NCBI RefSeq assembly: GCF_014201825.1
Contig: NZ_JACHFJ010000004.1
Location: 62,001 to 126,000, forward strand
DNA: 64,000 nt
Direction of reading: 5' to 3'
Origin: Acidocella aromatica
GTDB lineage: Bacteria; Pseudomonadota; Alphaproteobacteria; Acetobacterales; Acetobacteraceae
This document shows positions 30,202-39,747 of the stretch, in pieces. The notes beneath the pieces are model-generated. The model was not told the DNA's origin and did not search any database. It saw nothing but the letters and a program-made list of their open reading frames with translations. How positions within the stretch are numbered: position 1 is the first letter of the stretch; each line of letters begins with the position of its first letter. A program made the translations under genes and the position numbers.

Positions 30202-31247
30202 AGACCTCCCACCTGCTTGCCGGGTTGGCGGCGATTGCCCTTGCCGCCATAGCGTATGTGCTTACCCGCCCCGCCGCCCCGGCGGACGGCCCGCCCGCCC
30301 CCAGCGCCACCGTCAGCGCCATCCCCATTACGCAGCGCAGCGTGGAGCTTCATGTCAGCGCCTGGGGCAGCGTCGTGGCTGGTCAGGCGGAGACGAATAT
30401 CGCCATGGCGGCGCCTGGCGTCATCACCGGCGTCCTGGTGCATCCGGGTCAGGCGGTGACCGCCGGGCAGGCGCTGGCGGTGGTGGCGCCGGACCCGCAA
30501 TCCATCGCCGATCTGCGCAAGGCGGAGGACGCGGCGCGCGCCGCCCAGGCCCAGCGCGGCCATGTCGCGGCGTTGCTGCAACAGCATCTGGCGACCACGG
30601 CCGACCTCGCCGCCGCGACGCAGGCGCTTGACGACGCAACCGCCGCCCTCGCCGCGCTGCATAATGCGGGCACGGGAGAGAACCAGACAATACGGGCGCC
30701 GTTCGCGGGCATCGTCACGGCCATCACGGCGGCACAGGGCGGCGTGCAACCAGCCGGTACGGCGGTGCTTAAGCTTGCCGCCGCCGGAGGGCTCACCGTG
30801 CTCGTTGGCCTGCCGGAAGCTGATGCGTTGCGCGTGCGGCCGGGCGATGCCGCCACGGTTAGCCTGCTCAACACCGGCGCGCAGCTTCCCGCCACGGTCG
30901 CGCAGCGCGCCGCCATGCTGGACCCGCAGACTGGTCTGGTCGACGTTACCCTGGCTCTCCGAGATACCGCGCCGCTGGGTGAGCCGGTGGGGGTGACCAT
31001 TACCACCGGAACCGTGACGGGCTACCCCGTGCCCCGTGGCGCCGTGCTGAATGACGAACAGGGCGATTATGTTTATCAGCTCGATACCCATAACGTCGCG
31101 CATCGTGAGGCTGTGCATGTGCTGGATGCGGAGGGCGGGACCGTCGTTCTGGCGCCCACCCTCGATCCTGCGATGAAGCTCGCCACCACCGGCGCCTACC
31201 AGCTCTCGGACGGCATGACCGCGACGTTGCAGGGGGCGGGGAATTGA
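30198..31247 (+). CDS. RND efflux periplasmic adaptor (MFP)
   Basis: 349 residues. N-terminal membrane anchor/signal (LLAGLAAIALAAIAYVLT), barrel-sandwich hybrid halves (GVITGVLVHPGQAVTAGQALAVV and IRAPFAGIVTAITAAQGGVQPAGT), a helical hairpin between them and a beta-barrel region. It links the inner-membrane RND pump with the outer-membrane lipoprotein. No His-rich metal-binding N-terminus as in CusB-like adaptors, so the substrate remains open. Confidence 0.9.
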   Translation: MKTSHLLAGLAAIALAAIAYVLTRPAAPADGPPAPSATVSAIPITQRSVELHVSAWGSVVAGQAETNIAMAAPGVITGVLVHPGQAVTAGQALAVVAPDPQSIADLRKAEDAARAAQAQRGHVAALLQQHLATTADLAAATQALDDATAALAALHNAGTGENQTIRAPFAGIVTAITAAQGGVQPAGTAVLKLAAAGGLTVLVGLPEADALRVRPGDAATVSLLNTGAQLPATVAQRAAMLDPQTGLVDVTLALRDTAPLGEPVGVTITTGTVTGYPVPRGAVLNDEQGDYVYQLDTHNVAHREAVHVLDAEGGTVVLAPTLDPAMKLATTGAYQLSDGMTATLQGAGN

Positions 31248-34200
31248 GTGTCGTCCCCTGGCTGGACCGGCACCGCCGCTCCGTCCTCACGCTGGCGCTG
31301 GCGTTGGCCATCGCGGGCATCGCCGCCGCGCTCTCGCTGCCGATCGGCCTGTACCCGGACGCCTCCTTCCCCCGCGTGCGCATCAATATCGACGCCGGCA
31401 GCCAGCCCGCCGGGCAGATGGTGCTACAAACCACCCAGCCCGTGGAGCAGGCGGTACGCGCCGTGCCCGGCGTGGTGGACGTGCTCTCCACCACCTCGCG
31501 CGGCTCCGCCCAGCTTACCGTGGACTTCGCCTGGGGAACGAACATGACCGCCGCCACGCTGGGCGTGAACGCGGCGATGGCGCAGAGCCTCGCCAATCTT
31601 CCGCGCGGGGTGAACTATACCGTGCTGCGCATGGCTCCCACGGTGTTCCCGTTCATGGCCTATGCGCTCACCTCCTCCACGGTAAGCCAGACGCGGCTGC
31701 AAAACATCGCCACCTACCAGATCGTGCCATTGCTCTCCGGCCTGCCCGGCATCGCGCGCGCGCAGGTGCAGGGTGGGGACACGGGGGAGGTGGAGGTGGA
31801 GGCCGACCCGCGCCGCTTGGCCGCCTATCACCTCACGCTGGATGATCTGGTGAGCGCGCTCAACGCCGCGAACACCTTGCAGGCCGTGGGCCGGGTGGAG
31901 GACCATGAGCTGCTCTATCTGCTGATGGCCGATAACAGCTTCCACGGCCTGGGCGACGTACAGAACACCGTGCTCCGCGCTGGTCCCTCCGGGGTGGTGC
32001 GGCTTTCCGATGTCGCCGCCGTGCATATGGGCGTGGTGCCGCAATTCCTGGGCGTGGACGCGGACGGCAAGCGCGCCGTCACCTTGCTGCTCTACCAGCA
32101 GCCGGGCTCCAGCATGGTGGCCGCCGCGCATGCTGTCACCCAGGCGCTGGCCGGTTTCGGTCCACAGATCCCACCCGGTGTCACGCTAAGCAAATGGTAC
32201 GACCAGAGCACGCTGGTACTGGCTGCGGCGGGTTCGGTGCGCGATGCCATTCTCATCGGCATGGTACTGGCCGCATTGGTGCTGTTCGTCTTCCTGCGTA
32301 GCTGGCGCATCACCCTGCTCGCGGTCACCATCGTGCCCGCCTCGCTGGCCGGCGCCATTCTCGCACTCTCCCTGTTTGGGCTCAGCTTCAACATCATGAC
32401 GCTGGGAGGCATCGCCGCCTCGGTGGGGCTAGTCATCGACGACGTGATCGTGATGATCGAGCATATCGCCCGGCGCAGCATTGGCGGTGAGCAGCAGGAG
32501 GGGCGGCTCTGGGTGCTGAACGCGGGTGCGGAATTCTTCCGCCCGCTCACCGGCTCCTCCGCCGCCACGCTCATCGTGTTCGCACCGCTCGGCTTTCTCT
32601 CAGGCGTTACCGGGGCGTTCTTCAAGGCGCTCTCGCTCACCATGGCGGCAACGCTGATCGCCTCCTGGGCGCTTACCGCGTTCGCCGTGCCGCTGCTGGC
32701 CGGAGCGCTGATCGACTTCAAACGCTGGAAAGACCCAGGCCTTAACCGCGAGGGCAGGCTCTTCCATATGCATGGGCGCTTGCTGGCGGCGTTGTTCCGC
32801 CGTCCGTTCCTGCTCGTGCTGCCGGTGGCCCTGCTGCTGGGCGTGGGGCTGATCTCCTACCGCAATGTGCAAACCGGATTCATGCCGAACCTGGATGAAG
32901 GCGGCTTTGTGCTGGATTACCTCACCGCGCCCGGTACCTCGCTGGCCGAGACCGAGCGTGAGATGGGCGAGATCGAGGCTATTCTGCGCCAGGACCCGGC
33001 GGTGGCCAGCTACTCCATGCGGGCGGGCGGGGGCTTTGGCGGCGATTTGGCGGAGTCCAACAAGGGGGATTTCGTGATCCGCCTCGTGCCGCTCTCGCAG
33101 CGCCCGCTGATCGATGAGGTGATGAACCGGATCAGCACCGAGATCACCGCCAAGGTGCCGGGCGTGCAGATCGACCCGCATCAGCTGATGGGCGACGAGA
33201 TCGGCGACCTGACTGGCGTGCCGCAGCCAATCGAGATCAAGCTCGCGGCGGGTGATCCGGCGCAGCTCGCTCCCACGGCAGAGCGCGTGGCCGCCGCGAT
33301 CAGTCGGATCCAGGGCGTGGATTCGGTGGATGATGGCGTCATCCCCGCAGGCGATGCGATCGACATCGCCGTGGACCCGGTACGCGCGGCGGCGCTTGGG
33401 CTCGACCCCGCGAAAGTCGCCGCCACGGTGCAGGCTGAGATGGCCGGCACAGTGGCTACGCAATACGAGGGGGCGCAGCAGCTCATCGGCGTGCGCGTGC
33501 GTCTGCCCGGTGCCGCGCAGATCAACAGCGACGAGCTGAAGGCACTGCCCATCGCCACGCCCTCGGGTGGGCTGGTGCCGCTGAGCAGCATCGCGCGCTT
33601 CACCATCGTGTCCGGTCAGCCTGAGATCACCCGCGAGAATTTACAACAGATCGTGAATGTGACGGCACGCCTCACCGGGCGCGGGCTTGGTGCTGGCATT
33701 ACGGATGTGCGGGCGGTGCTGGCCAAGCCGGGCGTGCTCGGCCCCGGGGTGACCTATACGCTGGGCGGGCTCTACCAGCAGCAGCAGATCGCCTTCGCCG
33801 GGCTCGCGCGCGTGTTCCTCGCCGCGCTGCTCGCGGAGTTCATCCTGCTGTTGTTTCTGTACGAGCGCTTCGTTTGGGTGGCCGCGGTCATGTGCACGTC
33901 ATTGCTCTCCACCACGGCTGTTTTCACCGGACTCTACGTTACCGGGCTTGAGCTCAACATCACGGCGCTGATGGGCATGGTGATGATCGTGGGTATCGCG
34001 ACGGAAATGGCGATCTTTTACGTTTCCGAGTTGCAGCATCTGCTGGCCCACATGAATCTGCATGACGCCTTGATGGTAGCCAGCGCCAACCGTCTGCGGC
34101 CAATTGCCATGACCACGCTCGCAGCCATCTTAACCCTGCTGCCGCTGGCGCTCGACCTGGGGCAGGGGGCTGGGATGCAGCAGCCCCTCGCTGTCGCCAT

Positions 34201-34300
34201 CATCGCCGGATTGCTGGTGCAGTTTCCGCTCGTTCTCCTGGCGCTGCCCGTGCTGCTCTCGTTGCCGCTACGCCCAAAGCCCGGCGGCGCCTTCGATTAA
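31244..34300 (+). CDS. RND-family efflux pump, inner-membrane subunit
   Basis: 1018 residues. The start is TTG 31244, whose TTGA overlaps the adaptor stop; no in-frame ATG is near. Typical RND layout: first helix about 12-32, large periplasmic loop, helices 2-6 around 330-480 with the internal motif SVGLVIDDVIVMIEHI (proton-relay acids), second loop, helices 8-12 around 855-1010 with MGMVMIVGIATEMAIFYVSEL. HAE/HME subclass is ambiguous. Proton-driven export of a drug, organic compound or metal; with the adjacent two-component system it is an inducible pump. Confidence 0.92.
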   Translation: MSVVPWLDRHRRSVLTLALALAIAGIAAALSLPIGLYPDASFPRVRINIDAGSQPAGQMVLQTTQPVEQAVRAVPGVVDVLSTTSRGSAQLTVDFAWGTNMTAATLGVNAAMAQSLANLPRGVNYTVLRMAPTVFPFMAYALTSSTVSQTRLQNIATYQIVPLLSGLPGIARAQVQGGDTGEVEVEADPRRLAAYHLTLDDLVSALNAANTLQAVGRVEDHELLYLLMADNSFHGLGDVQNTVLRAGPSGVVRLSDVAAVHMGVVPQFLGVDADGKRAVTLLLYQQPGSSMVAAAHAVTQALAGFGPQIPPGVTLSKWYDQSTLVLAAAGSVRDAILIGMVLAALVLFVFLRSWRITLLAVTIVPASLAGAILALSLFGLSFNIMTLGGIAASVGLVIDDVIVMIEHIARRSIGGEQQEGRLWVLNAGAEFFRPLTGSSAATLIVFAPLGFLSGVTGAFFKALSLTMAATLIASWALTAFAVPLLAGALIDFKRWKDPGLNREGRLFHMHGRLLAALFRRPFLLVLPVALLLGVGLISYRNVQTGFMPNLDEGGFVLDYLTAPGTSLAETEREMGEIEAILRQDPAVASYSMRAGGGFGGDLAESNKGDFVIRLVPLSQRPLIDEVMNRISTEITAKVPGVQIDPHQLMGDEIGDLTGVPQPIEIKLAAGDPAQLAPTAERVAAAISRIQGVDSVDDGVIPAGDAIDIAVDPVRAAALGLDPAKVAATVQAEMAGTVATQYEGAQQLIGVRVRLPGAAQINSDELKALPIATPSGGLVPLSSIARFTIVSGQPEITRENLQQIVNVTARLTGRGLGAGITDVRAVLAKPGVLGPGVTYTLGGLYQQQQIAFAGLARVFLAALLAEFILLLFLYERFVWVAAVMCTSLLSTTAVFTGLYVTGLELNITALMGMVMIVGIATEMAIFYVSELQHLLAHMNLHDALMVASANRLRPIAMTTLAAILTLLPLALDLGQGAGMQQPLAVAIIAGLLVQFPLVLLALPVLLSLPLRPKPGGAFD

Positions 34301-34315
34301 GAAAGCGCCGCCGGG
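34280..34315. terminator. Hairpin between the RND operon and the DUF1543 gene
   Basis: CCCGGCGGCGC (34280-34290) pairs with GCGCCGCCGGG (34305-34315); the RND stop codon lies in the loop. No T-run on either strand. Confidence 0.45.
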
Positions 34316-34336
34316 CGCGCATGTGCTGGCAGCGGT

Positions 34337-34870
34337 TCAACCCGCTGGGTAGGTCTCCGGCATGCGGCCGATGGGAATATAGCCGCAGCTGAAGCGGAAA
34401 GGCTGCTCCGCGCTCGCGGGGCGCAGGTGCAGATGCAGGCCGCGCCGGGCGAGATCGGCGCTGAGGTCGAGCGCCTTGTCCACCTCGAACACGCCGTCCT
34501 TATGCGGCTCGTTCCAGCCCTGCACCTGCGCCAGGGCACGGGCCACGGCGGCCTTGGCGTCCTCGGCCACGAGCAGCAGGTTTTTGTGCAGCTCGCCGAA
34601 CTCCGTGCCGTTATACCCACCGAGATTGACGAAGAAGAGCCTGGGCTGCCCCGCCGCCACCGGCTCGGCGGAGATGGTGATGTCGTAACCATCGGCCTGG
34701 GCCAGCTCGCCCCAGGCGTCCAGATGCAGGCTCTCGGCATCGCCCCACCATTGGCGGTGCAGCTCGGGGTAGCACTCGGCCTCGGTCTCGCCGGTGGCAA
34801 AGCGCACGTCGTGCAGCTCCACATTTGAGTTGCGGTAATCGCCGCCGATGGCAAACATGAACAGTTTCAC
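34337..34870 (-). CDS. DUF1543 domain protein
   Basis: 177 residues. It begins MKLFMFAIGGDYRNSNVELHD, typical of the DUF1543 family; the second half (LDLSADLARRGLHLHL) looks like a partial repeat of the same fold. No signal peptide or catalytic motif that I can name. Function is unknown. It stands alone, convergent with the RND operon and divergent from the GntR gene. Confidence 0.72.
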   Translation of the reverse strand: MKLFMFAIGGDYRNSNVELHDVRFATGETEAECYPELHRQWWGDAESLHLDAWGELAQADGYDITISAEPVAAGQPRLFFVNLGGYNGTEFGELHKNLLLVAEDAKAAVARALAQVQGWNEPHKDGVFEVDKALDLSADLARRGLHLHLRPASAEQPFRFSCGYIPIGRMPETYPAG

Positions 34871-34970
34871 ACGGGTCTCCTTCGGACTTCCGGGTTAGGA
34901 CTCGGACCATATCCCCCATGCCGGAGCCGGTCATCAGGGCTGCCTCCGGCATCTGGCGCGGGATCATGTT

Positions 34971-35046
34971 ATTGTTGACAATCTGCCTGGGTGGCTTTAG
35001 AAAACCGCCAGTTTATCGGGCAATCAGCACCATTATTGTCGACAGT
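34971..35046 (+). promoter_or_regulatory. Promoter and paired operators of the gntR-acnD-prpF operon
   Basis: TTGACA (34975-34980), 17-bp spacer and TAGAAA (34998-35003) form a good sigma-70 promoter. ATTGTTGACAAT (34971-34982) covers the -35, and the related ATTGTCGACAGT (35035-35046) ends directly at the start codon of the regulator. The shape TTGT-N2-ACAA is usual for FadR-subfamily GntR operators, so autoregulation is likely. Confidence 0.68.
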
Positions 35047-35745
35047 ATGCAAAAAACGCAGACATTGCCGGTCATCAGCACCATCGAGGGCGAAACACTC
35101 TCCGATCATGTCTTGCGTCAGATTCAATCCGCCATCGTCAAAGGCGAGATCGCGCCGGGGAGCAAAATCTCCGAGCCCGAGCTGGCGCGCGCCTATGGCA
35201 TCAGCCGCGGCCCGCTGCGCGAGGCGCTGCACCGGCTGGAAGGGCAGAAGCTGCTGGTGCGCGTGCCGCATGTGGGCGCGCGCGTCGTCTCGCTGAGCCG
35301 CCAGGAGCTGGGCGAGCTTTACCAGATCCGCGAATCGCTGGAGGGGCTGGCCTGCCGCCTCGCCGCCGAGCGCATGACCCCCGCCGAGGTGGAGGAGCTG
35401 CGCGAGGTGCTGCGCGAGCATGAGCGCGACGAAGCCTTCCAGGCCGGGCGCGGCTATTATTTGCAGGAAGGCGATTTCGACTTCCATTACCGGATCGTGC
35501 AGGGAAGCGGGAACGGGATGCTCATCCGCCTGCTCTGCGACGAGCTGTACCAGCTCGCCCGCATGTACCGTATCCAAACCTCGGCCACGCCCAACCGCCC
35601 CGGTCAGGCCTTCGCCGAGCATCACCGTATCCTAGACGCCATTGCCGAGCGCGATGGCGAACTGGCCGAGCTGCTGATGCGCCGTCACATCCGCACCTCC
35701 CGTCTCAACATCGAACGGCAAATCCCACAGGAAACCAAGGCATGA
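35047..35745 (+). CDS. GntR-family (FadR subfamily) regulator of methylcitrate genes
   Basis: 232 residues from ATG 35047; longer frames run through the promoter. Winged helix in the first 75 residues (LSDHVLRQIQSAIVKGEIAPG and YGISRGPLREALHRLEGQKL), then an all-helical FCD ligand domain with metal-site histidines (DFDFHYRIV, AEHHRILDAI, MRRHI). FCD proteins bind small carboxylates; here probably 2-methylcitrate or a relative, inferred from acnD-prpF downstream. It overlaps acnD by 4 nt. Confidence 0.9.
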   Translation: MQKTQTLPVISTIEGETLSDHVLRQIQSAIVKGEIAPGSKISEPELARAYGISRGPLREALHRLEGQKLLVRVPHVGARVVSLSRQELGELYQIRESLEGLACRLAAERMTPAEVEELREVLREHERDEAFQAGRGYYLQEGDFDFHYRIVQGSGNGMLIRLLCDELYQLARMYRIQTSATPNRPGQAFAEHHRILDAIAERDGELAELLMRRHIRTSRLNIERQIPQETKA

Positions 35746-38339
35746 ACACGAAATTCCGTAAGCCTCTGCCCGGCACCGGGCTGGATTATTTCGACGCGCG
35801 CGAGGCCGTGGAGGCGATCGCCCCCGGCGCTTACGACACGCTGCCCTACACCTCCCGCGTTCTGGCCGAAAACCTGGTCCGCCGCTGCGAGCCCGCACTG
35901 CTGACGGACGCGCTGAAGCAGCTCATCGAGCGCAAGCGTGAGATCGACTTCCCCTGGTTCCCTGCCCGCGTCGTCTGTCACGACATTCTGGGCCAGACCG
36001 CGCTGGTGGACCTCGCCGGTCTGCGCGACGCCATTGCCGATATGGGCGGCGATCCGGCCAAGGTGAACCCGGTGGTGCCGGTGCAGCTCATCGTCGACCA
36101 CTCGCTGGCCGTTGAGCATGCGGGTTTCGAGAAGGACGCCTTCGCGCAGAACCGCGCCATCGAGGACCGCCGCAACGAGGACCGCTTCCACTTCATCAAC
36201 TGGACCAAGGACGCGTTCGACAACATGGACGTGGTGCCCGCCGGTAACGGCATCATGCACCAGATCAACCTCGAGCGTATGTCCCCGGTGATCTTCTCCA
36301 AAGACGGCGTGGCCTTCCCCGACACGCTGGTCGGCACGGACAGCCACACCCCGCATGTGGACGCGCTGGGCGTGATCGCCATCGGCGTGGGTGGGCTTGA
36401 GGCCGAGAACGTGATGCTCGGCCGCGCCTCCTGGATGCGCCTGCCGGACATCATCGGCGTGGAGCTGAGCGGCAAGCGCCAGCCCGGCATCACCGCCACC
36501 GATATCGTGCTCTCGCTGACCGAGTTCCTGCGTAAGGAAAAGGTCGTGGGCGCTTACCTGGAGTTCTACGGCGAAGGTGCGTCCAGCCTGACGCTGGGCG
36601 ACCGCGCCACCATCTCCAACATGGCCCCCGAATACGGCGCCACCGCGGCGATGTTCTCCATCGACGCGCAGACCATCGAGTATCTGCGCCTCACCGGCCG
36701 CACGCCCGAGCAGCTGAAGCTGGTCGAGACCTATGCCCGCACCGCTGGTCTGTGGTCCGACACGCTGGTCAAGGCCCAGTATGAGCGCGTGCTGAAGTTC
36801 GACCTCTCCACCGTGGTGCGCACGCTGGCCGGTCCCTCCAACCCGCACCGCCGCCTGCCGGTTTCGGCGCTGGCCGAGCGCGGCATCGCCCATGCCTGGA
36901 CGCAGGAAGAGGGCAAGATGCCGGACGGTGCCGTGATCATCGCCGCCATCACCAGCTGCACCAACACTTCCAACCCGCGCAACGTGATCGCCGCCGCGCT
37001 GCTGGCGCGCAACGCCAACAAGGTCGGCCTGACCCGCAAGCCCTGGGTGAAGTCCTCGCTCGCCCCTGGCTCGAAGGCCGTGGCGCTGTATCTGGACGAA
37101 GCCGGGCTGACCGCCGATCTGGAGAAGCTGGGCTTTGGCATCGTCGCCTTCGCCTGCACCACCTGTAACGGCATGTCCGGCGCGCTGGATCCGAAGATCC
37201 AGCAGGAGATCATCGACCGCGATCTCTACGCCACCGCCGTGCTCTCGGGTAACCGCAATTTCGACGGCCGTATCCACCCCTACGCCAAGCAGGCCTTCCT
37301 GGCCTCGCCGCCGCTGGTGGTGGCCTATGCCATCGCGGGCACCATCCGCTTCGACATCGAGAAGGACGTGCTGGGCATCAGCCCCGAGGGCAAGGAAATC
37401 CGCCTGAAGGACATCTGGCCGACCGACGAGGAGATCGACGCCGTGGTGAGCACCGCGGTAAAGCCGGAGCAGTTCACCAAGGTGTACGAGCCGATGTTCG
37501 GCCATCGCGGTGCCCGTAAGCAGGTGAGCCCGCTTTACGCTTGGCGTCCGCAGAGCACCTATATCCGCCGTCCGCCTTATTGGGAGGGCGCGCTGGCCGG
37601 TGAGCGCACGCTGAAGGGGCTGGTGCCGTTGGCGGTGCTGGGTGACAACATCACCACCGACCATCTCTCCCCCTCCAACGCCATCCTGCCGGACTCGGCG
37701 GCGGGCGAGTACCTGCACAAGATGGGCCTGCCGGAGGAGGATTATAACTCCTACGCCACCCATCGCGGTGACCACCTGACCGCGCAGCGCGCTACCTTCG
37801 CCAACCCGACCCTGCTCAACGAGATGGTCCGCAACGAGGACGGCTCGGTGAAGAAGGGCTCGCTGGCCCGCGTGGAGCCGGAAGGCAAGGTGATGCGCAT
37901 GTGGGAGGCGATCGAGACCTACATGAACCGCAAGCAGCCGCTGATCATCATCGCGGGTGCGGATTACGGCCAGGGCTCCTCGCGCGATTGGGCAGCCAAG
38001 GGCGTGCGTCTCGCGGGCGTGGAGGCCATCGTGGCCGAGGGCTTCGAGCGCATCCACCGCACCAACCTGATCGGTATGGGCGTGCTGCCGCTGGAGTTCA
38101 AGCCGGGCACCACCCGCCTGACCCTGGGGCTGGACGGCACCGAGACCTATGACGTGATCGGCGAGCGCAAGCCGCGCGCGGACCTCACGCTGGTGATCCA
38201 CCGCCGCGACGGCAGCAAGGCCGAAGTGCCGGTGACGAGCCGCCTGGATACCGCCGAGGAGGTCTCGGTCTACGAGGCCGGCGGCGTGCTTCAGCGCTTC
38301 GCCCAGGACTTCCTGGAAGCCGCGCAGGCGGCTGAGTAA
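35742..38339 (+). CDS. acnD: 2-Methylcitrate dehydratase, Fe/S-dependent
   Basis: 865 residues, the size of AcnD. Aconitase-type [4Fe-4S] ligands are visible in ITSCTNTSNPRN and AFACTTCNGMSG; the swivel domain carries ADYGQGSSRDWAAKG. The short N-terminal form and the pairing with prpF mark it as AcnD rather than AcnA or AcnB. It dehydrates 2-methylcitrate in propionate breakdown; the product is a cis/trans-aconitate isomer that PrpF handles. No prpB or prpC is seen in the window, so the rest of the pathway must lie elsewhere. Confidence 0.92.
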   Translation: MNTKFRKPLPGTGLDYFDAREAVEAIAPGAYDTLPYTSRVLAENLVRRCEPALLTDALKQLIERKREIDFPWFPARVVCHDILGQTALVDLAGLRDAIADMGGDPAKVNPVVPVQLIVDHSLAVEHAGFEKDAFAQNRAIEDRRNEDRFHFINWTKDAFDNMDVVPAGNGIMHQINLERMSPVIFSKDGVAFPDTLVGTDSHTPHVDALGVIAIGVGGLEAENVMLGRASWMRLPDIIGVELSGKRQPGITATDIVLSLTEFLRKEKVVGAYLEFYGEGASSLTLGDRATISNMAPEYGATAAMFSIDAQTIEYLRLTGRTPEQLKLVETYARTAGLWSDTLVKAQYERVLKFDLSTVVRTLAGPSNPHRRLPVSALAERGIAHAWTQEEGKMPDGAVIIAAITSCTNTSNPRNVIAAALLARNANKVGLTRKPWVKSSLAPGSKAVALYLDEAGLTADLEKLGFGIVAFACTTCNGMSGALDPKIQQEIIDRDLYATAVLSGNRNFDGRIHPYAKQAFLASPPLVVAYAIAGTIRFDIEKDVLGISPEGKEIRLKDIWPTDEEIDAVVSTAVKPEQFTKVYEPMFGHRGARKQVSPLYAWRPQSTYIRRPPYWEGALAGERTLKGLVPLAVLGDNITTDHLSPSNAILPDSAAGEYLHKMGLPEEDYNSYATHRGDHLTAQRATFANPTLLNEMVRNEDGSVKKGSLARVEPEGKVMRMWEAIETYMNRKQPLIIIAGADYGQGSSRDWAAKGVRLAGVEAIVAEGFERIHRTNLIGMGVLPLEFKPGTTRLTLGLDGTETYDVIGERKPRADLTLVIHRRDGSKAEVPVTSRLDTAEEVSVYEAGGVLQRFAQDFLEAAQAAE

Positions 38340-38350
38340 GGGGACGAACC

Positions 38351-39532
38351 ATGAGCTTCGCACCCCAGATCAAGGTTCCCGCCACGTATATGCGTGGCGG
38401 CACCTCCAAGGGCGTTTTCTTCTCGCTGGATGAGCTGCCGGAAGCCTGCCGGGTTCCTGGCGCGGCGCGCGATGCGCTGCTGCTGCGCGTGATCGGCAGC
38501 CCCGATCCGTATGGCAAGCAGATCGACGGCATGGGCGGCGCGTCCTCCAGCACGTCCAAGACCGTGATCATCGGCCGCAGCGCCAAGGAAGGCCACGATG
38601 TGGACTACCTGTTCGGGCAGGTCTCCATCGATAAGTCTTTCGTGGATTGGTCGGGCAATTGCGGCAATCTCTCCGCCGCGGTCGGCCCGTTCGCCATCCG
38701 CAACGGGCTGGTGGACCCGGCCCGCGTGCCGCAGAACGGCGTGGCGGTGATCCGCATCTGGCAGGCCAATATCGGCAAGACCATCGTCGCGCATGTGCCC
38801 GTCACCAACGGCGAGGTGCAGGAGACCGGTGATTTCGAGCTGGATGGCGTGACCTTCCCGGCGGCCGAGATCGTCGTGGAGTTCATGGATCCGGCCGAGG
38901 AAGGGGATGGCGGCGCGCTGTTCCCGACCGGCCATCTGGTCGATGACCTCGAAGTGCCGGGCATCGGCACCTTCAAGGCGACGATGATCAACTCCGGCAT
39001 CCCGACGATCTTCCTCAACGCCGATGAGCTTGGCTACACCGGCACCGAGCTGCAGGACGCGATCAATAACGATAACGCGGCGCTCGCGAAGTTCGAGACC
39101 ATCCGCGCCTATGGCGCGCTGAAGATGGGGCTGATCAAGAAGCTTGAAGACGCCGCCTCGCGCCAGCACACGCCGAAGATCGCCTTCGTCGCCCCGCCGA
39201 AGGACTATACCTCCTCCAGCGGCAAGGCGATTAAGGCCAGTGATATTGACGTGCTGGTGCGCGCGCTCTCCATGGGCAAGCTGCACCACGCGATGATGGG
39301 CACGGCCTCGGTGGCCATCGCCACGGCGGCGTCCATCCCCGGCACGCTGGTCAATCTGGCGGCGGGTGGCGGCGAGCGCGAGACGGTCAATTTTGGCCAT
39401 CCCTCGGGCACGCTGCGCGTCGGCTCCAAGGCGGAGCTGGTGAATGGCGAGTGGCAGGTCAGCAAGGCCATCATGAGCCGTAGCGCACGCATCCTGATGA
39501 GCGGCTGGGTTCATGTGCCCTTCGCCGGGTAA
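38351..39532 (+). CDS. prpF: 2-Methylaconitate cis-trans isomerase
   Basis: 393 residues, full length for PrpF. Typical start TYMRGGTSKGVFF; GGASSSTSKTVII and FVDWSGNCGNLSAAVGPFA contain the conserved Lys and Cys of the active site; GTASVAIATAA in the C-terminal half. It works with AcnD to turn trans- into cis-2-methylaconitate. 11 nt behind acnD and followed by a strong terminator. Confidence 0.93.
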   Translation: MSFAPQIKVPATYMRGGTSKGVFFSLDELPEACRVPGAARDALLLRVIGSPDPYGKQIDGMGGASSSTSKTVIIGRSAKEGHDVDYLFGQVSIDKSFVDWSGNCGNLSAAVGPFAIRNGLVDPARVPQNGVAVIRIWQANIGKTIVAHVPVTNGEVQETGDFELDGVTFPAAEIVVEFMDPAEEGDGGALFPTGHLVDDLEVPGIGTFKATMINSGIPTIFLNADELGYTGTELQDAINNDNAALAKFETIRAYGALKMGLIKKLEDAASRQHTPKIAFVAPPKDYTSSSGKAIKASDIDVLVRALSMGKLHHAMMGTASVAIATAASIPGTLVNLAAGGGERETVNFGHPSGTLRVGSKAELVNGEWQVSKAIMSRSARILMSGWVHVPFAG

Positions 39533-39595
39533 ATGACTGAATTGGTTTTGTTGTGGCCGGTGCCGGTCACAACAGAACCTCTGGCGAGCCGGATT

Positions 39596-39636
39596 TAGAG
39601 CCTTCAGCCTTTGGCCGAAGGCTCTATTTTTGTTTT
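39596..39636 (+). terminator. Rho-independent terminator after prpF
   Basis: TAGAGCCTTC (39596-39605) pairs with GAAGGCTCTA (39617-39626), followed by TTTTTGTTTT. Perfect 10-bp stem, the clearest terminator in the window. Confidence 0.9.
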
Positions 39637-39747
39637 GCGGGCAAGTGCACGCGTGTGTCTTGCCAATGCTTTGATATTATTAAAAGTTTTTGCGGGGTTT
39701 GGGGCACTTTTTACAAAAAGCGCCCCAAGAGCTTCGCCTCGCTTTGC

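Noticed and set aside
35685-38363. 892-codon antisense frame over acnD
   Set aside because: Exact shadow of a well-recognised aconitase-family gene, caused by high GC at third positions; translation is His/Gly/Arg-rich without domains.
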